From DATHZQ01 sp965216945 (GTDB lineage: Bacteria > Actinomycetota > Acidimicrobiia > Spongiisociales > UBA5794): a stretch of DNA of 64,000 nucleotides. Positions 42,533 through 51,615 of this stretch are shown in pieces. A program made the position numbers and the translations under genes. The notes below the pieces were generated by a model. That model had not been told where the DNA came from and made no database searches. It saw nothing but the letters and a program-made list of their open reading frames with translations. Numbering within the stretch: the first letter of the stretch is position 1; each line of letters starts with the position of its first letter. The stretch is taken from contig CBDCGU010000003.1 in NCBI GenBank assembly GCA_965216945.1, positions 3,286,001-3,350,000 of the forward strand. The letters run 5' to 3'.

Positions 42533-43438
42533 GTGGAACTCTCCTCCGACGTGGCCCGAGCAAGCCTCGAGCGGCTCCGCACCCGTTTTGGAGCTGGTGT
42601 GGATCCGTGGTGGGCGCGCCTTCCCGACGTGCTCGCCGACCTCGCGGTCCGCTGGCGGCTGGAGGTGGGCGAGCCGGTGGGCCGCGGCAATACCTCGCTC
42701 GTGATCCGCTGCCGTCGATTCGACGGCCGTGCCGCCGTTCTCAAGATGATCCCCGATGCCGCGATGGTTCGCGCCGAGGCGACGGCCTTGCGCAGCTGGG
42801 GATCGTCGGGTCGGGTCCCAGAGGTGTGGGGTGACGACCCGGCTCACGGTGCATTGCTGTTGGAGGCGATGCCAAACGAGACGCCGCTCTCCGAGCTGAA
42901 CACGGCCGTGGCCCTCGACGACGTCGCCGGGCTCATCGCCGCCTTGCATCACAGCGGTGCACCGGTGGTTGGCGACGGCATCGTGGCCCTCGGCGATCGC
43001 ATCGACTTCATGTTCGACCATTGGGCCGCGAGGTATCGCGACGTGGCAGACGAGGCCCGAGTCGTCTCGGTCGATCGTGTGTGCCGCGGCTACGAGCTGG
43101 CCAGAGCCCTGGCAAGCGACCCGGAGCCGGCAGTGCTCCTGCACGGTGACCTGCATCCGGCCAACGTGCTCGATGGCGGCACCCGCGGTCTCGTGGCGAT
43201 CGACCCCCGTCCCTGTGTGGGTGATGCGGCCTTCGACGCCGTGGATTGGGTGATCTGGCCTGCGGATGATCCAAAGCACTGGCCAACCCGGTGCCGCGAG
43301 CTCGCTGCCGCCCTCGGCATCGACCCGGTGCGAGTGTGGGATTGGTGCCGCACGTTTGCGGCGATGCTGGCGGCCACCACCGCCACCCGTGGCGGTGACG
43401 CGGAGCGAGTCGAGGCCTTCCTGGCCCTCGCCCCCTGA
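42533..43438 (+). CDS. Aminoglycoside/hydroxyurea phosphotransferase-like kinase
   Basis: A 301-residue protein-kinase-fold phosphotransferase of the APH(6)/hydroxyurea-resistance type. The catalytic loop HGDLHPANV places Asp206 and Asn211, and the metal-binding aspartate is in VAIDPRP. The N-terminal lobe has VGRGNTSLVIRCR with the ATP-binding lysine in AVLKMIP. Chromosomal members often act on unknown small molecules, so resistance should not be assumed. The start is GTG 42533. Confidence 0.75.
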   Translation: MELSSDVARASLERLRTRFGAGVDPWWARLPDVLADLAVRWRLEVGEPVGRGNTSLVIRCRRFDGRAAVLKMIPDAAMVRAEATALRSWGSSGRVPEVWGDDPAHGALLLEAMPNETPLSELNTAVALDDVAGLIAALHHSGAPVVGDGIVALGDRIDFMFDHWAARYRDVADEARVVSVDRVCRGYELARALASDPEPAVLLHGDLHPANVLDGGTRGLVAIDPRPCVGDAAFDAVDWVIWPADDPKHWPTRCRELAAALGIDPVRVWDWCRTFAAMLAATTATRGGDAERVEAFLALAP

Positions 43439-43513
43439 TGCGAGCTGCGCCCACCGCGACCGCCGTTGCGGCTCACGACCCACCATCCGCAACCGCGGCC
43501 ACCTCGGCGGTGA

Positions 43514-44254
43514 TTACTCCCGGATCGCTTCTGCGGGCAGGACCGAGGCGATCTTGGCGTGACATGCGTCCCTGAGCTGTGTGATGTGGCTCAGGTCCAT
43601 GCCCTCGGTCTCGATGACGTCGTGCACGATCGTGACGGCGTGGCCGGGGAAGAACATCTTGGCGTCCGGCGGCCAGACCTCCCAGGTTCCCTGCACGGTG
43701 ATGGGCACGACGGGTAGCTGATTCGCAATGGCGATCCGGAACGCACCCTTCTTGAACGAACCGAGCTTGCCATCCTTGCTCCGCGTTCCCTCGGGAAAGA
43801 TGATCAGCGAGTGACCGCGCGCCGTGGCGGCGGCGACGCCCTCGTTGATCAGGGCATGAGCCGCACCGCCGGCTTGCCGGTCGGTCTTCACGATGCCGAT
43901 TCGGTTCATCGCCTGCGCCACGAGCGGGATCCGGTAGATCTCCTTCTTGGCGAGATAGCGAATCGGCACGGGGATCGTGCTGAACATCACCGGGATGTCG
44001 AAGTTGGAGAGGTGGTTGGCGACAAACACGTACTGCCGGTTTGGGTCGATCCCCTCCTGGCCGTGGATCTCCAGCGTCAGCGGTGCGGTGGTGAGAAACA
44101 GCTTGCTCCACGAGCGAATGATCGAGTCGATCAGCGGGCTGTCGCGGTTGGCGAAGGACACGACGATCACGGCCGTAGCCATGAGCAGCGTGAAGAGAAA
44201 GAATGTGGGGACGGCGATGGCGGTTCGCAGCGCCGCACGCACCTTGTGACTCAT
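43514..44254 (-). CDS. plsC: 1-acyl-sn-glycerol-3-phosphate acyltransferase (PlsC-like)
   Basis: A 246-residue membrane acyltransferase making phosphatidate from lysophosphatidate. An N-terminal membrane span (about 12-33) is followed by NHLSNFD (catalytic His81 and Asp86), then FPEGTRSKDGKLG and VVPITVQGTWEVWP. Length and motif order fit PlsC. The only other gene on this strand nearby is distant, so it is probably transcribed alone. Confidence 0.9.
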   Translation of the reverse strand: MSHKVRAALRTAIAVPTFFLFTLLMATAVIVVSFANRDSPLIDSIIRSWSKLFLTTAPLTLEIHGQEGIDPNRQYVFVANHLSNFDIPVMFSTIPVPIRYLAKKEIYRIPLVAQAMNRIGIVKTDRQAGGAAHALINEGVAAATARGHSLIIFPEGTRSKDGKLGSFKKGAFRIAIANQLPVVPITVQGTWEVWPPDAKMFFPGHAVTIVHDVIETEGMDLSHITQLRDACHAKIASVLPAEAIRE

Positions 44255-44280
44255 CCGGGTAGCTTATCGAGTCCGAACGA

Positions 44281-45474
44281 ATGGCTTCAGTGCGACGCAT
44301 CACCCAGGATCAGGCTCGCCGGATCGCGGTCGCCGCCCAGGGACTGGCTGACCCCCGGCCCGGTGGTGCGGTCGACCGACGTCATTTCCGCAGGGTGTTC
44401 CGCACGATCGGGTTGCTGCAGCTGGACTCGGTGAATGTCTTGGAACGCTCGCACTATCTGCCCGTGTTCTCACGGTTGGGTAGGTACGGTCGCGATCGGC
44501 TCGATGCCTACACGACGGATCCCACCGAGGTCTTCGAGTACTGGGGACATGCTGCATCGCTGCTCCCGGTCGATACCTTCCCGTTGTGGCGTTTCCGGAT
44601 GGAGGGCAGGGAGCCTTGGGGGAGCATCCGGAGCCTCGAAGAGGAGCACCCGGGATACGTCGACGATGTGTACGCGGAGATCGCAGAGCACGGACCGATG
44701 ACCGTCTCCGATCTGGCCGACCCCGGCAGGCGCACCGGTTCGTGGTGGGGCTATGGGCGCGGCAAGCTCGCTCTCGAGTGGCTGTTTGCCACGGGTCGCA
44801 TCACGGCGTGGCGCAATGGCTCGTTCGGCAGGGTGTACGACATCACCGATCGTGTGATCCCAAAGAGCATCAGGGCTCAGCCACCCGTCGACGAGACCGA
44901 CGCCTATCGCACGCTGCTGTTGAAGTCGGCGGCGCACCACGGGATAGGAGCTGCGACCGATCTCATCGACTATTACCGGCTGCATGGACCTACGGCCCGT
45001 CCGGTGCTCCGATCGCTCGTCGACGAGGGCCGGCTCGAGCTTTGCGACGTTCCCGGGTGGAAAGGACCGGTCTACCTCGATCCTGCGGCACGCCTGCCGC
45101 GGCGGAGCCGGGGCACGGCGCTGCTGAGCCCCTTCGACCCCATCGTATGGCTCCGGGAGCGGGCCGAGCGCGTGTTCGGCTTCCACTACCGCATCGAGAT
45201 CTACGTACCGGAGCCACAACGGGTCTTCGGCTACTACGTGCTGCCGTTCCTGCTCGACGGTGAGCTCGTCGGACGGGTCGACCTCAAGTCCGACCGCAAG
45301 GAACGGGTCCTGCGGGTGCGGGGCGCCTACATCGAGGACGGTCGGGAGACGCGCCGTGTCGCCGAGGCGCTGGCCACCGAGCTCGAGACCATGGCGGGTT
45401 GGCTCGGTCTCGACGATGTGTCGGTGGCGCACAAGGGCGCGCTGTCCGCGCCGCTGCGACGGATGATGAGCTAG
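44281..45474 (+). CDS. YcaQ/AlkX-family winged-helix DNA glycosylase
   Basis: A 397-residue protein of the HTH_42/YcaQ family of DNA glycosylases. The catalytic QxD motif is Gln47-Leu48-Asp49 (LLQLDSVNVLERSHYLPVFSR). Three winged-helix units and a C-terminal barrel are suggested by length. QxD-type members (as opposed to QxQ AlkZ) excise alkylation damage or nitrogen-mustard crosslinks. It starts 26 bases from the divergent plsC. Confidence 0.82.
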   Translation: MASVRRITQDQARRIAVAAQGLADPRPGGAVDRRHFRRVFRTIGLLQLDSVNVLERSHYLPVFSRLGRYGRDRLDAYTTDPTEVFEYWGHAASLLPVDTFPLWRFRMEGREPWGSIRSLEEEHPGYVDDVYAEIAEHGPMTVSDLADPGRRTGSWWGYGRGKLALEWLFATGRITAWRNGSFGRVYDITDRVIPKSIRAQPPVDETDAYRTLLLKSAAHHGIGAATDLIDYYRLHGPTARPVLRSLVDEGRLELCDVPGWKGPVYLDPAARLPRRSRGTALLSPFDPIVWLRERAERVFGFHYRIEIYVPEPQRVFGYYVLPFLLDGELVGRVDLKSDRKERVLRVRGAYIEDGRETRRVAEALATELETMAGWLGLDDVSVAHKGALSAPLRRMMS

Positions 45475-45587
45475 TCAGAGCTTCATCCAACTCCCTTCGG
45501 TTGTCAGATGAGATCGGCCAGGAGCCCGCAATGGGTTCCAGTTCGTCGTCGGGCGGCCTCTTCGATCGCCGTTCTCCTCCAGGTGTC

Positions 45588-46949
45588 TCAGACGTCGACG
45601 GCGAGCACGACTCCGTCGCTGAAGGGGATCCGGAAGCTGGCGCCCCGGTTCCAGTCGTGGAAGACGATGTCCCCGTTGTCGCGGTTGTGCAGCACGAGCA
45701 GGGCACCGTCGCGGGAGAACCCGAGCGAGGCGTTGACGTTCTCCACCGAGGTGATGCGGCGCACCCTGCCGTCGAGGGATACTGTGGTCACCGCGAACCG
45801 CCCTCCCAACTCACCCAACGCGGCAACCAGATTGCCGTCCGGGGAGAAGGCGAAGTAACTCACCCGTGCCGGCGGCTCGAAACCGACGCCCGTGGGCGCC
45901 AAGCCGGGTGCGAGGGCGACCACCGGTTCGCCTGCGGACCCGATGTCGATCGCAGTGGGCTCGATCGTGATGCCGATGTCGCCCGGATCGAATCCGGCGG
46001 CCGTCGCGGCAGCCATGGCGCCGTTGGCGGGGCGAAGAACCAGCTCGCCGTTGGGGCCTACCGCATGAGGAGACGCAGGCACGGCGGCGATCACGGCACC
46101 GAGCGGATCGAGGAGCACCGTGAACTCCAGTACCTCGAAGACGGAAGCCTCGCTGCCCGCCGGGTCGGGGACCTCCCACTGGCGGAGCGAGACCGGAACC
46201 CCGACGCGTAACGCAAATCCCCAATCACCCCAGCCGACGAGCTCGCTGTTGCCCGGGACGGGGCCGATGTCGATGAGGCCTTCGAGGCCGGTGGTGGCGA
46301 GGGAGCTGGCGCGATAGAGGTGGGGTTCGTCCGCTCCGGGCGGCGTCCCGACCCACGCCAGGGCGCGGGGGAGAGTCGGGTGCCAGTGGGCACCGGCAAC
46401 GTCGACGAATACCGGCTCGGCAATCGGCGGTTGCCCGATCCAGAGCGTGTCATTCTGTCCCTGAGTGATCCACAGCGTCTGCTGGTAGGACGCGTCGTAC
46501 GCCGCCTCCATGGCCGCAGCTCCGGTGGTCCGCTGGTCCGAGGGTTCCGTGTCGTCCAGATTCCACGTGGCCCGGCTCGTGGTCGTTCCGGCGTGGTTGC
46601 GGTAGATCATCTGCAGAGGCCGGGAGAGGATCGACGCCGTCTGCTGCAGGGTCGGAGGCGCCGTGGTCGTCGTCGTGGACGGGGGAGCCGGACCTCCCAG
46701 CGACGGCAAAGTGGTGTCCGCCGGCTCGGCCGCCGGTCGGGCTTGCGGCGACTCGTCGTCGACGGGGCCGGAGAACAGCCCGGCGAGCAGGCCGAAGAAG
46801 GCAAGCGCAACCACAGCCACCGCGATCGGGACCCATCGTCGGTCCGGCGGCGGTGGCCGTGAGCCATCCGAGGCGGCAATCTCGGGCAGCTCGGGCGGTA
46901 GCGGCCGGATGCGTCCCGGCTCCTCCCTTGCCTCCATGTCCGCCGACAT
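45588..46949 (-). CDS. Membrane-anchored propeller-like protein of unknown function
   Basis: A 453-residue protein. A proline-rich acidic N-terminus precedes one membrane span (about 40-62), a Ser/Thr/Pro linker (PPSTTTTTAPP), and an extracellular domain of about 360 residues with WD/PD40-like strands such as VSYFAFSPDGNLVAALGEL and NASLGFSRDGALLVLHNRD. I start at ATG 46949; an upstream ATG (47063) would overlap the divergent SDR gene. No catalytic motif is visible. A sensory or adhesive role is possible. Confidence 0.65.
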   Translation of the reverse strand: MSADMEAREEPGRIRPLPPELPEIAASDGSRPPPPDRRWVPIAVAVVALAFFGLLAGLFSGPVDDESPQARPAAEPADTTLPSLGGPAPPSTTTTTAPPTLQQTASILSRPLQMIYRNHAGTTTSRATWNLDDTEPSDQRTTGAAAMEAAYDASYQQTLWITQGQNDTLWIGQPPIAEPVFVDVAGAHWHPTLPRALAWVGTPPGADEPHLYRASSLATTGLEGLIDIGPVPGNSELVGWGDWGFALRVGVPVSLRQWEVPDPAGSEASVFEVLEFTVLLDPLGAVIAAVPASPHAVGPNGELVLRPANGAMAAATAAGFDPGDIGITIEPTAIDIGSAGEPVVALAPGLAPTGVGFEPPARVSYFAFSPDGNLVAALGELGGRFAVTTVSLDGRVRRITSVENVNASLGFSRDGALLVLHNRDNGDIVFHDWNRGASFRIPFSDGVVLAVDV

Positions 46950-47028
46950 GGTAGGCCCGTCGCCGGTTGAGGCCGAGGGGAGGAGGAGGGCGCTATCGTG
47001 CGCGCTTCGGTTTAGAGGAGAGGAATCG

Positions 47029-47934
47029 ATGGTGGACTTTGCGGACCGCGTAGCGCTCGTCACCGGCGCAGGTGGGGGACTCGGCCGTCAGCATGCTGTG
47101 TTCCTTGCGAGACGTGGTGCCGCTGTCGTCGTCAACGACCTTGGAGGGGATGTGCATGGCGCCGGGGCCAGCGCCGGCGCCGCAGATCAGGTGGTCGACC
47201 AGATTCGGGCCGATGGTGGTGTCGCCGTCGCCGACCACGGATCGGTTTCCGACCCCGACGATGCGGCGGCGATGGTGCAGCGGGCCATCGACGAGTTCGG
47301 CCGCATCGACATCGTCGTCAACAACGCTGGGATCCTGCGGGACAAGTCCTTCGCCAACATGACGCTCGACGACGTAGGAGCTGTGCTCGACGTCCATCTC
47401 AGAGGGGCCTTCCACGTCACACGTCCCGCCTTTGCCCACATGAAGGACCAGGGTTACGGTCGGATCGTGATGACCTCGAGCGGTTCGGGGATCATGGGCA
47501 ACTTCGGTCAGGCGAACTATGGGGCCGCCAAGATGGGATTGGTGGGGCTCATGAACGTCCTCAAGATCGAAGGGGCCAAGTACAACATCAGGGTCAACGC
47601 CATCGCACCGATCGCCCGTACCCGAATGACCGAGGACATCTTCGGCGATGCCGTGGCGTACTTCGATCCCGAGTACGTGGCACCGGCAGTGGCCTATCTC
47701 GCCTCGGAGGAATGTGTGGTGAACGGCGAGATCTGGTCCGTCGGCGGCGGGTCGATCAGCCGCTTCTTCATCGGGCTCACGCAGGGCTACTTCAAGCATC
47801 CGATCCACGAGGGCCCGCTGACTGTGGACGACGTCGCCGCACATCTCGAGGACATTCGCGACGAGGACGGCTACGTCGTACCCTTCTCGTCACAGGACGA
47901 GTTCGCCAAACTCGGGCCGATGCTCCTTGGCTGA
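47029..47934 (+). CDS. Short-chain dehydrogenase/reductase of the MFE-2 type
   Basis: A 301-residue SDR. NAD-binding TGAGGGLG is at 12-19, NDLGGDVHG follows the second strand, NNAG is present, and the catalytic Ser and YxxxK are in SSGSGIMGNFGQANYGAAK. The N-terminal half closely resembles the 3-hydroxyacyl-CoA dehydrogenase part of peroxisomal multifunctional enzyme 2 and bacterial homologues, so 3-hydroxyacyl-CoA oxidation is likely. A strong AGAGGAGAGG site precedes ATG 47029. The stop overlaps the next gene by eight bases. Confidence 0.85.
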   Translation: MVDFADRVALVTGAGGGLGRQHAVFLARRGAAVVVNDLGGDVHGAGASAGAADQVVDQIRADGGVAVADHGSVSDPDDAAAMVQRAIDEFGRIDIVVNNAGILRDKSFANMTLDDVGAVLDVHLRGAFHVTRPAFAHMKDQGYGRIVMTSSGSGIMGNFGQANYGAAKMGLVGLMNVLKIEGAKYNIRVNAIAPIARTRMTEDIFGDAVAYFDPEYVAPAVAYLASEECVVNGEIWSVGGGSISRFFIGLTQGYFKHPIHEGPLTVDDVAAHLEDIRDEDGYVVPFSSQDEFAKLGPMLLG

Positions 47935-48502
47935 GGTTGCGCCACCCGATCCCGCCGCCAGCAAGAGCGAGTGGCGGACGTGGGCCCGCACCGTGCGCGC
48001 CGGCATCGACTTTCCCGAGTTGTCCAAGAAGGTCTGTGCGGGCTTGCGCAACTTCCCCCCGCTCAGGCACCCGGCCGCCGTTCTCGTGTACCTGGCGATG
48101 GAGGACGAGATCGATCTCGCCGACCTGATCGACAGCGATCTCCCGGTGCGGTGGGCGGCAACGAGGACCCCGGAGCGTGGCCCGCTCACGATTCACGAGA
48201 TCGATGGACCGATGGAGGTCCACGCCCTGGGTTTCACGCAGCCGCAGGCGGACGCCCCCCGTATCCCCTCGGTGGAGATCGACGTTGCGCTCGTTCCCGG
48301 CTTGGCCTTCGACTTGTATGGCAATCGGCTCGGCCGGGGCATGGGATACTTCGATCAGCTTCTGGCCCGGTTGCGAGCGGGGATCGTTCGCGTCGGGATC
48401 GTCCCATCCCAACTCGTCGCCGACCGCATCCCGAAAGAGGAGCATGATGTGCCCGTCCAGTGGCTGGCGGCCGAAGAGGGTGTCGTCGGTGTCGCCTACT
48501 GA
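47927..48502 (+). CDS. 5-formyltetrahydrofolate cyclo-ligase
   Basis: A 191-residue enzyme of the FTHFS cyclo-ligase family, returning 5-formyl-THF to 5,10-methenyl-THF with ATP. The diagnostic GNRLGRGMGYFDQLL follows DVALVPGLAFDLY. TTG 47927 lies inside the SDR stop region (8-base overlap), the only in-frame start giving the family length. Adjacency to the SDR is probably incidental. Confidence 0.85.
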   Translation: MAEVAPPDPAASKSEWRTWARTVRAGIDFPELSKKVCAGLRNFPPLRHPAAVLVYLAMEDEIDLADLIDSDLPVRWAATRTPERGPLTIHEIDGPMEVHALGFTQPQADAPRIPSVEIDVALVPGLAFDLYGNRLGRGMGYFDQLLARLRAGIVRVGIVPSQLVADRIPKEEHDVPVQWLAAEEGVVGVAY

Positions 48503-48543
48503 CGGTGCCATGGGCGAGGAGTGGCGCCGGTAAGCTCCGTCCC

Positions 48544-49023
48544 ATGGAGATCCCGGCAGCAACCCAGCGCTTCATGGCGGAAGCGGTGCGCATGGGCATC
48601 GCGGTGGAACCGATGGTTTTTCCCGCCGGGACGAAGACCTCCCAAGACGCCGCCGATGCCATCGGATGTCCGCTTGCGGCCATCGCCAAGTCGATGGTGC
48701 TCATGGTCGGCGATGAGCCCGTCATCGTGCTGATGTCGGGCGATCGCCGAGTCGACCTGTCCAAGCTGTCGTCGCGGCATGGCGGCGAGGCGCGGCGCGC
48801 ATCGCTCGAAGAAGTGCGCACCCACACAGGCTTCGTCGCCGGGGGCACCCCACCGATCGGTCATCCCGAGCCCATCGTCACCTACGCCGACACGAGTCTG
48901 CGGCGCAACGATCCGGTCTGGGTGGCAGCGGGGACTCCGACGACGGTGTTCGAGATCCCGCTGGACACACTGATCTCGGTGACGGGAGCCACGTGGGCCG
49001 AGCTTGCCGAGGACGGCGGCTGA
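48544..49023 (+). CDS. YbaK/EbsC aminoacyl-tRNA deacylase-like protein
   Basis: A 159-residue single-domain protein resembling the editing domain of prolyl-tRNA synthetases. The lysine in CPLAAIAKSMVLMV is the conserved catalytic-pocket residue, with RRVDLSKLSSRHGG and TGFVAGGTPPIGH as the second and third blocks. Such proteins hydrolyse mischarged tRNA-Pro or related species. The true substrate is unknown. The ATG at 48544 is the natural start. Confidence 0.88.
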   Translation: MEIPAATQRFMAEAVRMGIAVEPMVFPAGTKTSQDAADAIGCPLAAIAKSMVLMVGDEPVIVLMSGDRRVDLSKLSSRHGGEARRASLEEVRTHTGFVAGGTPPIGHPEPIVTYADTSLRRNDPVWVAAGTPTTVFEIPLDTLISVTGATWAELAEDGG

Positions 49024-49024
49024 G

Positions 49025-50002
49025 TCAACCTCGCAATGGGATGATCCCGGCGGTCTCGATCGACACCGCCACCCGCTCACCGATTGCTGCATCGGTCGGC
49101 TGCGCGGTGACGAGCCGCGTCCCGTTCAGGCTCACTTCGGTGCGTGGCCGGCCAGCGCGCAAGCCTTTGGCCATGATGGTGCCTGCACCCCCCGGGTCCG
49201 GAACGACGGTGATCGCATCGGCGAGGATGGCCACGGCGTTCCCGTGGACGGAGCCGATTCCGTTGCGCTCGACCTCCTGGTCCGAGAGAACGTTGTCGTG
49301 GCCGATCAGCCGAGCCACCGATGCAGTGCCCGGTGCCGCCCAAAGTGCTGCAGGAGCACCCATCGCCGAGACGCGGCCGTCTTCCATGATGGCGACCTCC
49401 TCACCGATGGCGAACGCCTCGTCCTGGTCGTGAGTGACGTAGATGGCTGTGACCCCGAGCGTGGAGAAGGTCTCCCGCATCTCGGTGACCAGGCGGTCGC
49501 GCAGTGTGCGGTCGAGCGAGCCCAGCGGCTCATCGAGCATGATCAGCCGTGGCCGCGGGGCAAGCGTCCGGGCCAGGGCAACCCGTTGCTGCTCCCCGCC
49601 GCTGAGTTGGTCGACACCACGATCGCCGTAGCCGGCCAGCCCAACGGTCTCCAGCATCTCGGCCACGCGGGCATCCATGTCGCCTGATGCCCAGCGGCTC
49701 ATGCGCAGCCCAAAGGCGACATTCTCGGCGACGCTGCGGTGGGGGAACAGGGCGTAATCCTGGAACATCAAGCCAAAGCCCCGCCGGTGGGCGGGCACAG
49801 CCGTCAAGTTCTGGTCGTGCCACCAGATCGAGCCTGCGTCCGGAGGCTGGAGACCTGCGATCACCCGCAGCAGCGTCGACTTCCCGCAGCCGGAGGGTCC
49901 CATGACGGACACGATGTGCGACTCCGGCACCCGCAGGCTCAGCCGGTCGAGCGCCACCGTCTCGTCGAACCGCACCTCCAGCTCCGAGCACGACAAGGTC
50001 AA
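49025..50002 (-). CDS. thiQ: ABC transporter ATPase, thiamine importer component (ThiQ-like)
   Basis: A 325-residue ATPase. Walker A GPSGCGKST (Lys41), LSGGEQQRVALARTLAPRP, Walker B LIMLDEPLGSLD and the THDQDEA H-loop are complete, and a C-terminal TOBE-like domain fills residues 235-325. It powers the permease next door. The TTG start at 50002 overlaps the permease stop (TTGA). Its place in the TPP-riboswitch operon makes thiamine or a precursor the probable substrate. Confidence 0.85.
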   Translation of the reverse strand: MTLSCSELEVRFDETVALDRLSLRVPESHIVSVMGPSGCGKSTLLRVIAGLQPPDAGSIWWHDQNLTAVPAHRRGFGLMFQDYALFPHRSVAENVAFGLRMSRWASGDMDARVAEMLETVGLAGYGDRGVDQLSGGEQQRVALARTLAPRPRLIMLDEPLGSLDRTLRDRLVTEMRETFSTLGVTAIYVTHDQDEAFAIGEEVAIMEDGRVSAMGAPAALWAAPGTASVARLIGHDNVLSDQEVERNGIGSVHGNAVAILADAITVVPDPGGAGTIMAKGLRAGRPRTEVSLNGTRLVTAQPTDAAIGERVAVSIETAGIIPLRG

Positions 50003-51615
50003 AAGCCGTCACCGCCTTCCGGGCGCGCCCGCTCGATCAGCAAGATGGCTGCAGTGGTGAGCACCATGAGGATCACGCTGAGCGCCATGGCCCTCGTGAA
50101 GGTGAGCACACCGGGCTGGCCGAGAAGACGGAAGATGGCGATCGGCAGCGTTGGTGTGTCGGGGCGGGCGAGGAACGACGTGGCGCCGAACTCACCGAGC
50201 GACACGGCGAAGGCGAACCCTGCAGCCACGGCGACGGCGCGGGACACGAGCGGCAGGTCGATCTCCCTCCACGCTCGCAGCGGATCGGCTCCCAGGGTGG
50301 CCGCCGCCTCACGCAGCCGATGACGCACCCGCCGCATCACCGGCACCGAGGTGCGTACCACGAATGGGATCGCGATCAGCGCATGGGCGATCGGGATCAG
50401 CCAGGGCCAGGTGCGCAGATCGATGGGATCGTCGAACGCCACGAGGAATCCGAATCCGAGCGTCACCGCCGAGGTGCCGAGGGGGAGCATGAGCATGATG
50501 TCGAAGGACCTCCCCAGCGCACCCCGCCGGTATGCCACGACGGTCGCAGCGGCGGTCCCCACGATCACGGCGATCACCGTTGCCGCCACGGCAAACCGAA
50601 CCGAGTTGGTGATGGCCGTGGACGCCGGCACGAAGAGCGGACTGTTGGCGCCGCGGACTCCCAGATCGGTGAAGGCCTCGACGCCGATGCGGTTGCCCAC
50701 GCCCAGCGCTCGTCCCGTCATGAGCGCAAGCGGGGCGCCGAGCAGTGCTGCCATGAACACCAGGTTCCCCGCGAGCAGCCAGCGCTGCCGGCCCCGCGGG
50801 CGTACCCGCATCGTCCTGGCCGGTGTCGCGAGTTGCCGGCCGCCCAGCCTCTGCGAGCGCGAATAGAGCCACAGGATGCTCGCCACCCCGATCAACTGCA
50901 GCAGGGCGAGGGCGGCGGCGGTGCGGAGGTTCACCAGCCCGATGGCTTGTCGCCAGATCTCGACCTCCACGGTGGCATGGCCCGGGCCACCGAGGATCAG
51001 GACGATGCCAAAGGAGGTGAACGTGAAGAGGAACACGATCGAGGCCGCCGAAGCAATGGCGGGGGTGAGCAGCGGCAGGGTGACGTGGCGGAATGTCCGG
51101 AAGCGTGTCGCACCGAGCGTCCGGGCGGCGTCCTCGACTCGAGAGTCGAGACCCTCCCAGAACGCCCCCACGGTGCGCACGACGACGGCGTAGTTGAAGA
51201 ACACGTGGGCCAGCAGGATCGCCGCGACGGAGCGGGAGAGGTCGACGCCGACGACGCCCCGTGGACCGAGCAAGGCCAGAAACGCCGATCCGACGACGAC
51301 GGTCGGCAGCACGAACGGGACGACGGTCAGCGCCCGAACCAGGCGCCTACCCCTGAATTCGTAGCGGGCGAGCACGTATGCCCCGGGGATGCCGACCAGC
51401 AGCGTGAGCGCCGTCGACACGGCAGCCTGCCACAGCGTGAACCACACGACCCCGCGCAATGAAGGACGCAGCAGCGTCTCGAGCACCGACGCATCACTCG
51501 ACGAGACACCGAATGCAGTCAGCATGATGCTGACGAGGGGGTAGACGAAGAAATAGGCGAGGAAGCCGGCCGGAAGCAGCGCCAGCAGCAGCCAGCCGGT
51601 CCTGCGGGCGGTCAC
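49999..51615 (-). CDS. thiP: ABC transporter permease, ThiP-like (fused two-domain)
   Basis: A 538-residue inner-membrane protein with about 12 spans, made of two fused binding-protein-dependent permease domains. The EAA-type loops are in DAARTLGATRFRTFRHVTLPLLTPAI and EAAATLGADPLRAWREIDLPL. The GTG at 51615 overlaps the thiB stop (GTGA) and is preferred over GTG 51633. It forms the channel for the ThiBPQ importer. Confidence 0.85.
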   Translation of the reverse strand: MTARRTGWLLLALLPAGFLAYFFVYPLVSIMLTAFGVSSSDASVLETLLRPSLRGVVWFTLWQAAVSTALTLLVGIPGAYVLARYEFRGRRLVRALTVVPFVLPTVVVGSAFLALLGPRGVVGVDLSRSVAAILLAHVFFNYAVVVRTVGAFWEGLDSRVEDAARTLGATRFRTFRHVTLPLLTPAIASAASIVFLFTFTSFGIVLILGGPGHATVEVEIWRQAIGLVNLRTAAALALLQLIGVASILWLYSRSQRLGGRQLATPARTMRVRPRGRQRWLLAGNLVFMAALLGAPLALMTGRALGVGNRIGVEAFTDLGVRGANSPLFVPASTAITNSVRFAVAATVIAVIVGTAAATVVAYRRGALGRSFDIMLMLPLGTSAVTLGFGFLVAFDDPIDLRTWPWLIPIAHALIAIPFVVRTSVPVMRRVRHRLREAAATLGADPLRAWREIDLPLVSRAVAVAAGFAFAVSLGEFGATSFLARPDTPTLPIAIFRLLGQPGVLTFTRAMALSVILMVLTTAAILLIERARPEGGDGF

